64,000 bases of DNA from Sipunculus nudus (Eukaryota; Annelida; Sipuncula; Golfingiida; Sipunculidae): the NCBI GenBank assembly GCA_026874595.1, contig CM049306.1, positions 109,720,142-109,784,141 of the forward strand, in the 5' to 3' direction. A program made the position numbers and the translations under genes. The first letter of the stretch is position 1; every line of letters begins with the position of its first letter. Positions 60,001 to 64,000 of this stretch are shown one piece after another. The notes under the pieces are model-generated. The model was not told the origin of the DNA. It did not search any database and saw nothing but the letters and a program-made list of their open reading frames with translations.

Positions 60001-62066
60001 TTGATTCGTCTAGTAGATAAACATACAGTCCAGGGACTGTCATCTAAAACACATTCTTACTAGGGACCAGCAAGAGCTCATTAATTATACTACTTTTGTG
60101 CATTCAGGCCTTTTGATTCATTTACTCTCAAAGTATAAATAAAAGTCATTAAGCTTCCTGTGGACACCATCTGATAGGTTAATCTGTAAATTGATAGTTT
60201 CATGACATATGGCCATAAGATTTATTTTAAACAGTTAAATTTTCATTTTCAAAGAGGTTTTACTTTTCAATTGTGTTATTGAAAAAAAAATAAATATGTG
60301 ATTAAAAGGATATTGAATAATTGATTTATTATTGTTGGCTTCTACAATGCTCTATTATGATGTATTGAAGTTGTTTAAAATAACCAACTTAACGAATGTT
60401 GATAATTTATAAATATCAAAGGGTTCTGCTGTGATAATTGTTTTATTTGGTCATGGCACAACTTAATGTTCAAGGCATGAAAGCTGAAGAACCAGGATAA
60501 ATTAACAGTGCTATAGCTACAGATTTGGTTTCCATAACTTCTAATGGTTCATTCACAGCACCACATACACAAGATAATGACAATGTTTCTGATTCACTTC
60601 ATATTTACACTTTGTCCTAATCATTACCATTGACCATCATCATCAGGTGTCCATCAGACAGAGTGGGCTCTGGATGATGTGGTTGTAGCCATGCAGGATG
60701 TTAACCCAGCAACCTTTGAGGACAACTTTAAAACCACACAGGGGGATGTATGGTACATGATCCAAAATGGACAAAGGAAAGCTTCTTGTGGCTCCAAAGA
60801 CAAAGTCCTTGAGTTTAGTGAAAATGGAGGTACGTAACAGCTCAGGCTGATATCTTATTAAAAAATATGACAACACACATCACAAGAAGTAACTACCAAA
60901 AATGAAATATATGGAACAGGGACAGGCAGTTGGGGGGGGGGGATCACAGTAGGGAAAACAATAATTCTTGGGTCTTCTTGCCTCTTCTTAATCAACCCTG
61001 CATTACTTGGTATTACATACATCTTGGCTTACTCAGTGCTTTCTAGTTAAGACACAATATCATTATGCATTATACCTGAAACTTTCAGAATTTGGAGACC
61101 ATGGATGAATAACCTTGATACCTTTATATAAGAATAGGTAGTAGAAAACACTGTGAAAGCTTTTCAAAGGATTCACTTTTTCTCATGAATGGAAAACCAT
61201 TGTTGTCACTTTTATTTCCTTAAAATTTCACATAGATACCACTTTATCAAAAATATGTGTATCACAGTTAAGGTCATAGGTTTATGTTACATGTTGAATG
61301 ATACAACAGCACTTTGCTGCACGGAGGAATTGTTTTAAAATTAAAAAGAAAAAGGAACTGTGACTTCTGTTGCAGGTCAGAGATTCTTGGAATCCTGGGA
61401 CTTTCAAGTTCATGCTGACTCCTTCCTCCAGTTTGATTTGGCTATGGGATGTAGCAGAAAATCTGATACACCATACACTATTTACCTGGAATATTCAACT
61501 GACATGGGGAAAAGTTGGAGCATGTTCAGTCAACCCTGCAGTTCAGTTGATGGTAGTTGCACCACAGTAATTACCAGTTCAGCCTTTGTTTCAAGTTATT
61601 ACGGCAACTGGACTCGTATAATGCTACCCACTCCCACATCGTCCATGTAAGACCTGATGTTTTGTTTCTTGTTAAATTCAGGAAAACCATAGTTTTATTA
61701 CAGTAGTGGTGCCACTATTGAAAATTATTATTTAGTGATATAACTGTACAGATATTTTATAGTTATCTTTGAAATTTTGCTCATATATAACATATTTTCA
61801 CATTTAATTGAAAAGACAGATTACCCATTTGCACTGAAAAATGTTCTTTACATCAGATTGACACCTGTTTCATATCATTTTGTGAATGTCAGAGAAGCTT
61901 ATGTGTCTGTATCCACCTAATGTAGATCCCCCAGTACAAGATTTAGATGGAAACAACAAGTGGACTCACCACGACGACATGTGTGGGCACTGGACAATGT
62001 TTACCTTGGTAACGGATGTATGTGGATGTGCTCAGGACACGGCTACTGCAAAAAGGGCAAATGCTT
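26881..62066 (+). CDS. RELN: Reelin orthologue, 5' half (31 spliced exons; 3' end beyond the window)
   Basis: Large secreted extracellular-matrix glycoprotein. In vertebrates reelin signals through VLDLR/ApoER2 to Dab1 and guides neuronal positioning; the receptor-binding repeats 5-6 would lie beyond this window. Joining 31 exons gives about 1,753 codons with no stop and consistent GT-AG phases. Order seen: hydrophobic leader, Reeler domain ([27 protein letters not shown]), pre-repeat region ([16 protein letters not shown]), then reelin sub-repeats with Asp boxes ([57 protein letters not shown]) and EGF modules 1-4 (for example [11 protein letters not shown]). Repeated landmarks include RWWQP, WAxDD and CGxxxSGxxLYF. 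Domain order and spacing match human reelin to roughly residue 1,778. Reelin is absent from Drosophila and C. elegans but known in lophotrochozoans. The first Met is not in exon 1. Introns are unusually rich in repeats. Identity is very secure; individual exon edges were called by eye. Confidence 0.95.
27947..28187 (+). CDS. RELN: Reelin exon 2: Reeler domain core
   Basis: Encodes [19 protein letters not shown], a glycine-rich loop, [11 protein letters not shown] and [17 protein letters not shown]. These align position by position with the human Reeler core (LLVTGLYT, FMCSVVASHVS, SFIWIAPPAGTGCVNF). The conserved cysteines are present. Acceptor TTCCAG, donor TT|GTAAGT (phase 2). Confidence 0.93.
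29107..29177 (+). CDS. RELN: Reelin exon 3: end of Reeler domain
   Basis: Encodes [20 protein letters not shown], equivalent to human [20 protein letters not shown]. Acceptor TTTCAG completes the split Leu codon; donor GGAG|GTAGGT is phase 1. Confidence 0.92.
29255..30130 (+). mobile_element. Hairpin family 2 element, 5'-truncated copy in reelin intron 3
   Basis: Three core units of about 280 bases ('caccatctgcaacca', 'gataaaatcactcatat', 'tgcagacatccatgctaata'), the same as at 39.6-40.4 kb. The tail 'tctgatttccgcagaat' and '...atattccagt' at 30,068-30,118 matches the family 2 tail. A perfect AGGTGGTACCACCT palindrome is at 29,954-29,967. The hairpin start is missing. Confidence 0.75.
30327..30432 (+). 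CDS. RELN: Reelin exon 4: pre-repeat region begins
   Basis: Encodes [18 protein letters not shown] and [18 protein letters not shown]; human has [21 protein letters not shown] here. Donor TG|GTAAGA splits the Trp codon, which the first base of exon 5 completes. Confidence 0.92.
30876..31480 (+). mobile_element. Hairpin family 1 fragment in reelin intron 4
   Basis: Begins TTTTT plus the 31-nt hairpin at 30,880-30,910 (outer arms TAGCTCAG and CTGAGCTA). It continues with 'ctctttgtctttagtccat' and two core units ('cctgaaattaggtc', 'gttaacagggcacaaatgg'). The tail end was not found. Confidence 0.75.
31862..33098. repeat. 17-bp minisatellite (reelin intron 4)
   Basis: About 72 copies of ATAGCAGGGTGGTCATC with single-base variants. 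The variable positions are the two bases before TAGCAGG and the GGTCAT/GGTTGT alternatives. Not coding: the unit length is not a multiple of three and the array lies between consistent exons. Confidence 0.97.
33480..33576 (+). CDS. RELN: Reelin exon 5: pre-repeat region
   Basis: Encodes [20 protein letters not shown], equivalent to human TGEQCGAIMHGNAVTFC. The frame is that of the phase-2 join from exon 4; a longer open frame over the same bases is an artefact. Donor CTG|GTGTGT is phase 0. Confidence 0.9.
34018..35250 (+). mobile_element. Hairpin family 1 head with a TGACCT/AGGTCA-rich core (reelin intron 5)
   Basis: Starts with a degenerate hairpin at 34,022-34,053 (CAGCTCCGCTGACT, loop TTC, AGTCATGCTCAGCCA), then 'catctgtctgttaggacagcacaaat'-like sequence. 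The core has about six units, each pairing TGACCTTGA with an inverted TCAAGGTCA or a variant (near 34,322, 34,602, 34,760, 34,878, 35,016 and 35,113). Confidence 0.65.
35385..35436 (+). CDS. RELN: Reelin exon 6: pre-repeat region (52 nt)
   Basis: Short exon encoding [17 protein letters not shown], matching human ITTGLNTTTASVLQFSI. Acceptor TTTTAG, donor ATGG|GTAAGT, phase 1. Only the join to exon 7 keeps the QF-IGSGSC-like motif intact. Confidence 0.88.
35825..35918 (+). CDS. RELN: Reelin exon 7: pre-repeat region
   Basis: Encodes [19 protein letters not shown] and [11 protein letters not shown], equivalent to human GSGSC ... IIVLYAKNNSADW. Acceptor ATTCAG, donor AAAAG|GTGGGT, phase 2. Confidence 0.9.
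36343..36583 (+). CDS. RELN: Reelin exon 8: end of pre-repeat region
   Basis: Reads [28 protein letters not shown] and [18 protein letters not shown], matching human ILYLPEDAKGENVQFQWKQ, LDNILIIN and LEDSLDPVDTGNWLFFPG. The 3' GGTIQ reaches donor CAG|GTAAGT, phase 0. Confidence 0.94.
37002..37144 (+). CDS. RELN: Reelin exon 9: entry to reelin repeat 1
   Basis: Encodes [30 protein letters not shown] and [11 protein letters not shown]; human has SCQSDGNSIYFHG, TTRDVDLSTED and SEEFESQ. Acceptor CTACAG, donor GG|GTAGGT, phase 2. Confidence 0.92.
37508..37659 (+). CDS. RELN: Reelin exon 10: reelin repeat 1, first sub-repeat
   Basis: Encodes [16 protein letters not shown] and [20 protein letters not shown] followed by VLKFTINLG. 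Compare human GWDVLGAVIGTECGTI, GERKLCTPSMDTTG and LRFYFVMGG. The usual CG pair of the motif reads CQ here. Donor TTG|GTAGGG, phase 1. Confidence 0.92.
37858..37970 (+). CDS. RELN: Reelin exon 11: reelin repeat 1, first sub-repeat
   Basis: In the phase set by exon 10 it reads [20 protein letters not shown] and [14 protein letters not shown], equivalent to human GGICDPGNSHENDIILYAK. Acceptor AACAG, donor AAA|GTGAGT, phase 0. Confidence 0.88.
38534..38736 (+). CDS. RELN: Reelin exon 12: reelin repeat 1
   Basis: Encodes [34 protein letters not shown] and [18 protein letters not shown], matching human VWAVDFFHVLPVLP and MIQFSINLGCGTHQPGN. Donor CAACAG|GTATGA, phase 2. A LINE fragment and a hairpin element fill the next intron. 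Confidence 0.94.
38765..39296 (+). pseudogene. CR1/L2-type LINE 3' end in reelin intron 12
   Basis: Plus-strand reading gives [20 protein letters not shown], an in-frame stop, then [15 protein letters not shown] and [20 protein letters not shown]. These are the end motifs of CR1/L2 polymerase proteins. The 3' untranslated part ends with GGCGCTATATAAATACTATA, a typical L2-like tail. 5'-truncated and broken, so inactive. Confidence 0.85.
39297..40461 (+). mobile_element. Hairpin family 2 element, complete copy in reelin intron 12
   Basis: T-run, then a hairpin at 39,299-39,326 (TATCTGCCAAAAC, loop AGA, GTTTTGCGGATA). A C/T-rich CGTCTGTTC tract follows, then three core units of about 279 bases (39,602, 39,881, 40,157) with AGGTGGCGCCACCT palindromes. 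The tail has GGCGGATA (40,417-40,424, an inverted copy of the tip), a weak stem (CGTAGT ... ACTAC), and CTAGTT followed by an ATT-type microsatellite. Inserted directly against the LINE end. Confidence 0.8.
40742..40858 (+). CDS. RELN: Reelin exon 13: Asp box 1
   Basis: Encodes [18 protein letters not shown], the first Asp-box (BNR-type) hairpin, equal to human VSLEFSTNHGRSWSLLHT. Acceptor TGGCAG, donor CCAG|GTAATA, phase 2. Confidence 0.95.
41345..42198. repeat. 30-bp minisatellite abutting a reelin splice acceptor
   Basis: About 28 units like TGTGGTGATTGTTTATTACA plus TGAGTTATAA. A variant block ('ttgatttgtttataatg', 'taacaggat', 'gagtttataac') at 41,358-41,470 recurs at 41,758-41,870, giving a roughly 400-bp higher-order duplication. 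The array ends about 15 bases before exon 14. Confidence 0.96.
42213..42316 (+). CDS. RELN: Reelin exon 14: repeat 1, strand before EGF 1
   Basis: Encodes [34 protein letters not shown]; human has [22 protein letters not shown] ... WAIDN. Its acceptor, ACTTTCCAG, lies only about 15 bases after the end of a 30-bp minisatellite. Donor AATT|GTAATG is weaker than the others, phase 1. Confidence 0.92.
42947..43010 (+). CDS. RELN: Reelin exon 15: EGF module 1, first part
   Basis: Encodes [20 protein letters not shown] followed by CK; human has [23 protein letters not shown]. Acceptor TTACAG, donor AA|GTAAGT, phase 2. Confidence 0.94.
43112..44879. mobile_element. TA-flanked inverted-repeat DNA transposon (pogo/Tc1-mariner type), non-autonomous
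   Basis: The left end CCGTAAAAAAACGCATATAC and right end (reverse complement) CCGTAAAAATAGCATATAAG match for about 25 bases, continuing as GTCAAG versus GTCGAG. Both ends are flanked by TA (43,110-43,111; 44,880-44,881), the target duplication of the Tc1/mariner/pogo superfamily. It is 1,768 bp long. No transposase frame was recognised inside. Lies in reelin intron 15. Confidence 0.85.
45108..45338 (+). CDS. RELN: Reelin exon 16: EGF 1 end and repeat 1 second half
   Basis: Encodes [12 protein letters not shown], then [40 protein letters not shown] and [12 protein letters not shown]. Human equivalents are CDPGFSGPACE, FISESFGSS and [20 protein letters not shown]. Donor CAG|GTAGAC, phase 2. 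Confidence 0.96.
45798..45959 (+). CDS. RELN: Reelin exon 17: Asp box 2
   Basis: Encodes [35 protein letters not shown] and IHDHLHP, matching human FLQFTLRLGS and GVLLHYSYDNGITWKLL. Acceptor GCACAG, donor CCAAG|GTGAGC, phase 2. Confidence 0.95.
46294..46530 (+). CDS. RELN: Reelin exon 18: repeat 1 end, repeat 2 start
   Basis: Encodes [40 protein letters not shown] and [18 protein letters not shown]; human has [20 protein letters not shown] and LGNVQPYCGHDWTLCF. Donor CA|GTAAGT, phase 2. Confidence 0.95.
46917..47216 (+). CDS. RELN: Reelin exon 19: Asp box 3
   Basis: At 300 nt this is the longest exon in the window. Encodes [40 protein letters not shown] and [16 protein letters not shown]. 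Human has [40 protein letters not shown] and FTQWRRVIVLLPQKTW. Donor TG|GTATGT splits the Trp codon. Confidence 0.96.
47689..47826 (+). CDS. RELN: Reelin exon 20: EGF module 2, first part
   Basis: Encodes [40 protein letters not shown] and KC; human has TRFRWSQ and [21 protein letters not shown]. Acceptor TTGTAG, donor CAT|GTAAGA, phase 2. Confidence 0.95.
48372..50096 (+). mobile_element. Hairpin family 3 element with nine 180-bp units in reelin intron 20
   Basis: T-run, then the 31-nt hairpin at 48,377-48,407 (TATGCCCCCGCCAC, loop AAA, GTGGCCGGGGCATA; one mismatch). A TTCCGTC-rich tract (48,428-48,450) follows, then about nine copies of a 180-bp unit ('tgcctgcagatattggcctg' at 48,485, 48,665, 48,845 and so on). 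The tail has GGCGGGGGCAT (50,061-50,071, exact inverse of the tip), a second hairpin (50,074-50,088: GTGTCG, TTC, CGACAC) and ATCTAGTT followed by ATT repeats. Resembles oyster 'pearl'/HINE elements. Confidence 0.85.
50199..50385 (+). CDS. RELN: Reelin exon 21: EGF 2 end and repeat 2 second half
   Basis: Encodes [40 protein letters not shown] and SGESLYFSQ; human has [20 protein letters not shown] and [21 protein letters not shown]. Donor CACAG|GTACAT, phase 0. The intron before it holds the 180-bp tandem element. Confidence 0.96.
50905..51113 (+). CDS. RELN: Reelin exon 22: Asp box 4
   Basis: Encodes [40 protein letters not shown] and YMAYKYP, matching human [17 protein letters not shown] and [20 protein letters not shown]. 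Donor CCAG|GTATAT, phase 2. The next intron carries the 50-bp minisatellite. Confidence 0.96.
51905..54470. repeat. 50-bp minisatellite with higher-order structure (reelin intron 22)
   Basis: About 51 units built on GCACAGACAGCATTATGTCA, CCGAGCAGGACGCCTCGTTA and ATCACTGGAA. Marker variants recur at fixed distances: 547 bases (52,391 and 52,938; 52,541 and 53,088) and 438 bases (53,576 and 54,014; 53,629 and 54,067). Frames stay open for long runs because of the repeat, but none is flanked by usable exons. Confidence 0.97.
54847..55018 (+). CDS. RELN: Reelin exon 23: end of repeat 2
   Basis: Encodes [40 protein letters not shown]; human has [22 protein letters not shown] and EDYDQWAVDDIII. 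Acceptor GTTCAG, donor AAT|GTATGT, phase 0. Confidence 0.95.
55841..56050 (+). CDS. RELN: Reelin exon 24: repeat 3, first sub-repeat
   Basis: Encodes [38 protein letters not shown] and IQFQ; human has VWLMLANEGMVKNETFC and [22 protein letters not shown]. Acceptor TATCAG, donor CAG|GTAGAT, phase 0. The acceptor tract is poor in pyrimidines, so the 5' edge is the least certain part. Confidence 0.92.
56310..56524 (+). CDS. RELN: Reelin exon 25: Asp box 5
   Basis: Encodes [40 protein letters not shown] and [17 protein letters not shown]; human has LNIGCANQFSSTAPVLLQYS, HDAGMSWFLVKEGC and MYHTGDFEEWTRITIVIP. Donor ACAG|GTAAAG, phase 2. Confidence 0.96.
56991..58195 (+). mobile_element. Hairpin family 1 element, complete short form in reelin intron 25
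   Basis: TTTTT plus the 32-nt hairpin at 56,996-57,027 (TAGCTCAGCTGACT, loop TTC, AGTCATGCTGGGCTA), then a TCCGTC/GGCCGG tract to 57,090. Core units ('gggcacaaatcataatgact') lie at about 57,431, 57,598, 57,750 and 57,916, with GTGGCGCCAG at 57,348. The tail has GTCAGCTGAGC (inverse of the tip), a hairpin around 58,171-58,184 (TGACCC ... GGGTCA) and CTTGT. Confidence 0.82.
58205..58353 (+). repeat. Tandem duplicated splice-acceptor repeat before reelin exon 26
   Basis: TTGTTGTGTTGTTGTAG plus TCCAGT recurs with AG ends just before 58,240, 58,288, 58,321 and 58,354. Spacings of 48, 33 and 33 are all multiples of three. The intervening sequence is open in the exon's frame (SPVFY ... CC repeats). 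Confidence 0.85.
58354..58499 (+). CDS. RELN: Reelin exon 26: EGF module 3, first part
   Basis: Encodes [40 protein letters not shown] and [10 protein letters not shown]; human has [31 protein letters not shown] and CDLGY. The 3' splice site TTGTTGTAG|TCCAG is present in near-identical copies at 58,240, 58,288 and 58,321, all in the same frame, so the exon start may vary. Donor CAG|GTACGT, phase 1. Confidence 0.92.
58967..59174 (+). CDS. RELN: Reelin exon 27: EGF 3 end and repeat 3 second half
   Basis: Encodes [40 protein letters not shown] and [20 protein letters not shown]. Human has CVSNVPNHNEMFDRFEGK, VGTGCGTLNDGKSLYFNG and GKREARTVPLDTRN. Acceptor ATTAG, donor CCAA|GTATGT, phase 2. Confidence 0.95.
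59669..59913 (+). CDS. RELN: Reelin exon 28: Asp box 6
   Basis: Encodes [40 protein letters not shown] and [20 protein letters not shown]; human has [39 protein letters not shown] and AFRWWQP. Donor AGTG|GTAAAA, phase 1. Confidence 0.95.
60647..60829 (+). CDS. RELN: Reelin exon 29: repeat 3 end, repeat 4 start
   Basis: Encodes [37 protein letters not shown] and [14 protein letters not shown]; human has SAQWALDDVLIGMND and [20 protein letters not shown]. Acceptor ATCAG, donor GGAG|GTACGT, phase 1. Confidence 0.95.
61376..61646 (+). CDS. RELN: Reelin exon 30: Asp box 7
   Basis: Encodes [40 protein letters not shown] and [13 protein letters not shown]; human has [20 protein letters not shown] and SMGCSKPFSNSHSVQLQYS. 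Acceptor TTGCAG, donor CAT|GTAAGA, phase 2. Confidence 0.96.
61926..62066 (+). CDS. RELN: Reelin exon 31: EGF module 4, first part (last exon seen)
   Basis: Encodes [31 protein letters not shown] and GYCKKGKC; human has SPRTRFRWIQ and [21 protein letters not shown]. Donor CTT|GTAAGG is phase 2, so the gene continues past the right edge. The following intron starts with a hairpin element. Confidence 0.95.
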
Positions 62067-62109
62067 GTAAGGCATTATAACTGTCTGTCACTGTTCAAGT
62101 GCTTCAAGT

Positions 62110-64000
62110 TTTTTAGCTCAGCTGACTATAAGTCATCTGAGCTATAGTCGTGGTCCATTGTCCGTCGTCCGTCCGTCTGTCCGTCCGTCCGTCCGTCCGT
62201 CCGTCCGTCCGTAGATGTGGCACGTTTTGAAACCGTAAGACCTAGGAATCCAAAATTCAGCATAATGTTAGATGTCCCCAAGATCTCCTACCAAGCCGAA
62301 AACTGGGTCTTTGCAACTTCGTTCCTTTGAGAAATTAAGGAAAAACCTCAATTTTTTATTAAAAACCTATTTTCACACTTTAGGACTGCCTAATATCAAA
62401 ACCACTCATCTGTTTTCCCTCATATTTACCATAAATATTCCGCTATATAGTTCCTATGTACATGCCAGAAATTATGTCTGTATTATTTAATTTAAAAAAG
62501 TTCTGGGCCCAAACATAATGCATTTTGAAAAAAATAAGGAAAGATATTTGATCACTTAACACAAAAAATGTTAAAGCTGTGGACCTTTTTTCCAGTAATA
62601 TAACTTTAATTAATCAAAATTAAATTGTATACCCAAAATAAGATGAAAATCTTTTAAATTTTTTAAAATATTAGCAAAAATAAAAAATTGGTACCTTAAA
62701 TTTTGCCCAACTTTGACCATGGCACGTTTTTTTCCTGTAAGTACTGTGGATTTAATTTTCACATCATGTTTTTGTCAGCATTTCAACTGTTAACACCAAA
62801 AATTTGAAACCAGTTGATCAAAAACTGTAGATTTTAATCAAGTTTTCAAGCACCTTGTAACATATTGTTTACATCAAGCTAGTGTTATGCAGTTTGCAAA
62901 AGCTCAGCTCCCCAGCTTCAGCTCTAAGTTCCTTAAATTCAGCATACAGTTAGATGTCTCCAAAATCCCCTACCATGCCAAGAATTTGGTCACTAGGACT
63001 TAATACCTTCGAGATATTAATGAAAAACTTCATTTTTCCATTAAAAACCCATTGTTACACTTCAAGACTGCCAAATTTCAAAACCACTGATCTGACTTTA
63101 ATCATAAACAATATACATATTTTTCATTCTCAATGCACATCCCAGAAATGATGTCAGTATTGCATAATTGTTTTAAGTTATGGGCCCGAACATAATGCAC
63201 TTTGTAAAAAATCAAGAAATATATTTACTCCCTTAACAAGGGCATTGCTAGAGATTTTTTTGTCAGGGATGTAACATTATTTAATCAAGATTCAATTGAA
63301 TACCCAAAATTAGTTCTGAATTTTTCAAATTTTATAAGTTATTAGTATAAATATAAAATTAGTACCTTAAATTTTGCCCAACTGTGACCATGGCAAGTTT
63401 GTTTCCTGTGAGCACTGATGATATAATTTTCATATCATGCACACATAAGGATTTCAGCTTTTTAGTTTAGAAAACTGACAGAAATTGGTCAAAAATTGTA
63501 GCTTTTATTAATGTTTTTTATGAGACCCTGTCAGACTTTGGCTCTCTCCAGCCCCTCTTGAGTCACCTGTATATTGACCTTGTTGACCTTTCATCAAATT
63601 ATGCACGCTTGAGGCGAGGTATACAGGAATCCAGGCAGCTTATGGCCAGCCACAGTTGATCCAGGTGTCCAACCCAACTCATCTAGTAGTTTTAACCAAC
63701 AACATAACAATAAACAACAAATTAATAAATTTTTATTGGTTTTTAATAACAAATTAAAGAAAAATAGAAAAGGAATTTGTTAGTTTATAATAACAGGAAA
63801 TTAACTTGCAGTTACTGATGATATAAGAATCTTGTATCGATGGGTAGAATGTCACATATTCCAAATAACACCATGCAGTCACCTATGGCATTTTTCAGTT
63901 CAATTTTAATGATAAAGAAGTATATCATATTATTCATTACTAATCATTAGGGATCATATGAAGGAAATTAATGATAGACAAAGATGCAGTTGATAATATT
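62110..64000 (+). mobile_element. Hairpin family 1 long element, hairpin end (tail beyond the window)
   Basis: T-run, 31-nt hairpin 62,114-62,144 (TAGCTCAGCTGACT, loop ATA, AGTCATCTGAGCTA), a long CCGT tract (62,161-62,213), then an AT-rich body. The body is the reverse complement of 20,199-22,064 throughout, for example the block around 'gcataatgttagatgtcccc' and the end near 'gaaggaaattaatgatagac'. It sits 44 bases after the last reelin donor. Confidence 0.85.

Overview
The window is eukaryotic, AT-rich animal DNA. Spliced genes have GT-AG introns, and the introns and intergenic DNA are packed with minisatellites, long AT microsatellites and non-autonomous transposons. The repeat style suggests a lophotrochozoan, most likely a mollusc: TAGCTCAG and ATGCCCCCGCC hairpin elements followed by CCGT-rich tracts and tandem cores. 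That placement is inference from memory of such genomes, not a database result.

Two protein genes can be supported. On the + strand, from about 26.88 kb to beyond the right edge, lies the 5' half of a reelin orthologue. I could chain 31 coding exons (5,261 nt, about 1,753 codons, every splice phase consistent). They encode a signal peptide, the Reeler domain, the pre-repeat region, reelin repeats 1-3, most of repeat 4 and the start of EGF module 4. Seven Asp-box motifs and four EGF modules fall in the order known from vertebrate reelin. The initiating ATG is not in exon 1 as read; a tiny candidate leader exon sits at 22,946-22,968. On the - strand, from 6,887 leftwards, three exons whose phases join perfectly encode the N-terminus of a CABIT-domain protein resembling GAREM/THEMIS. 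A fourth candidate exon is at 1,649-1,924. The two genes diverge from each other across about 16-20 kb.

Layout: 1-1,075 end of a hairpin repeat element; 1.6-6.9 kb CABIT gene (-) with a repeat-rich intron; 7.4-12.8 kb mobile-element debris, including a TIR element at 10.3-11.0 kb; 12.8-19.0 kb mostly featureless with a LINE 3' fragment at 16.2-16.6 kb; 19.0-19.2 kb fold-back element; 19.5-22.1 kb complete hairpin element; 22.6-26.9 kb region upstream of reelin exon 1; 26.9-62.1 kb reelin exons. The reelin introns hold a 17-bp minisatellite (31.9-33.1 kb), a TGACCT-rich repeat (34.0-35.2 kb), a LINE end plus hairpin element (38.8-40.5 kb), a 30-bp minisatellite running up to a splice acceptor (41.3-42.2 kb), a TA-flanked TIR element (43.1-44.9 kb), a 180-bp tandem element (48.4-50.1 kb), a 50-bp minisatellite with higher-order structure (51.9-54.5 kb) and another hairpin element (57.0-58.2 kb). 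From 62.1 kb to the edge runs an inverted copy of the 20.2-22.1 kb element.

The most interesting structure outside the genes is a shared architecture in three repeat families with unrelated sequences. Each has a T-run, a roughly 31-nt terminal hairpin with a 3-nt loop, a CCGTC-rich tract, a tandem core, an inverted copy of the left tip, a second small hairpin and a T-rich end. This fits Helentron-associated non-autonomous elements (HINE, or 'pearl'). Two of the families also share the palindrome AGGTGGCGCCACCT in their cores. A second point is a set of three in-frame duplicated 3' splice sites in front of one reelin exon, next to one of these elements.
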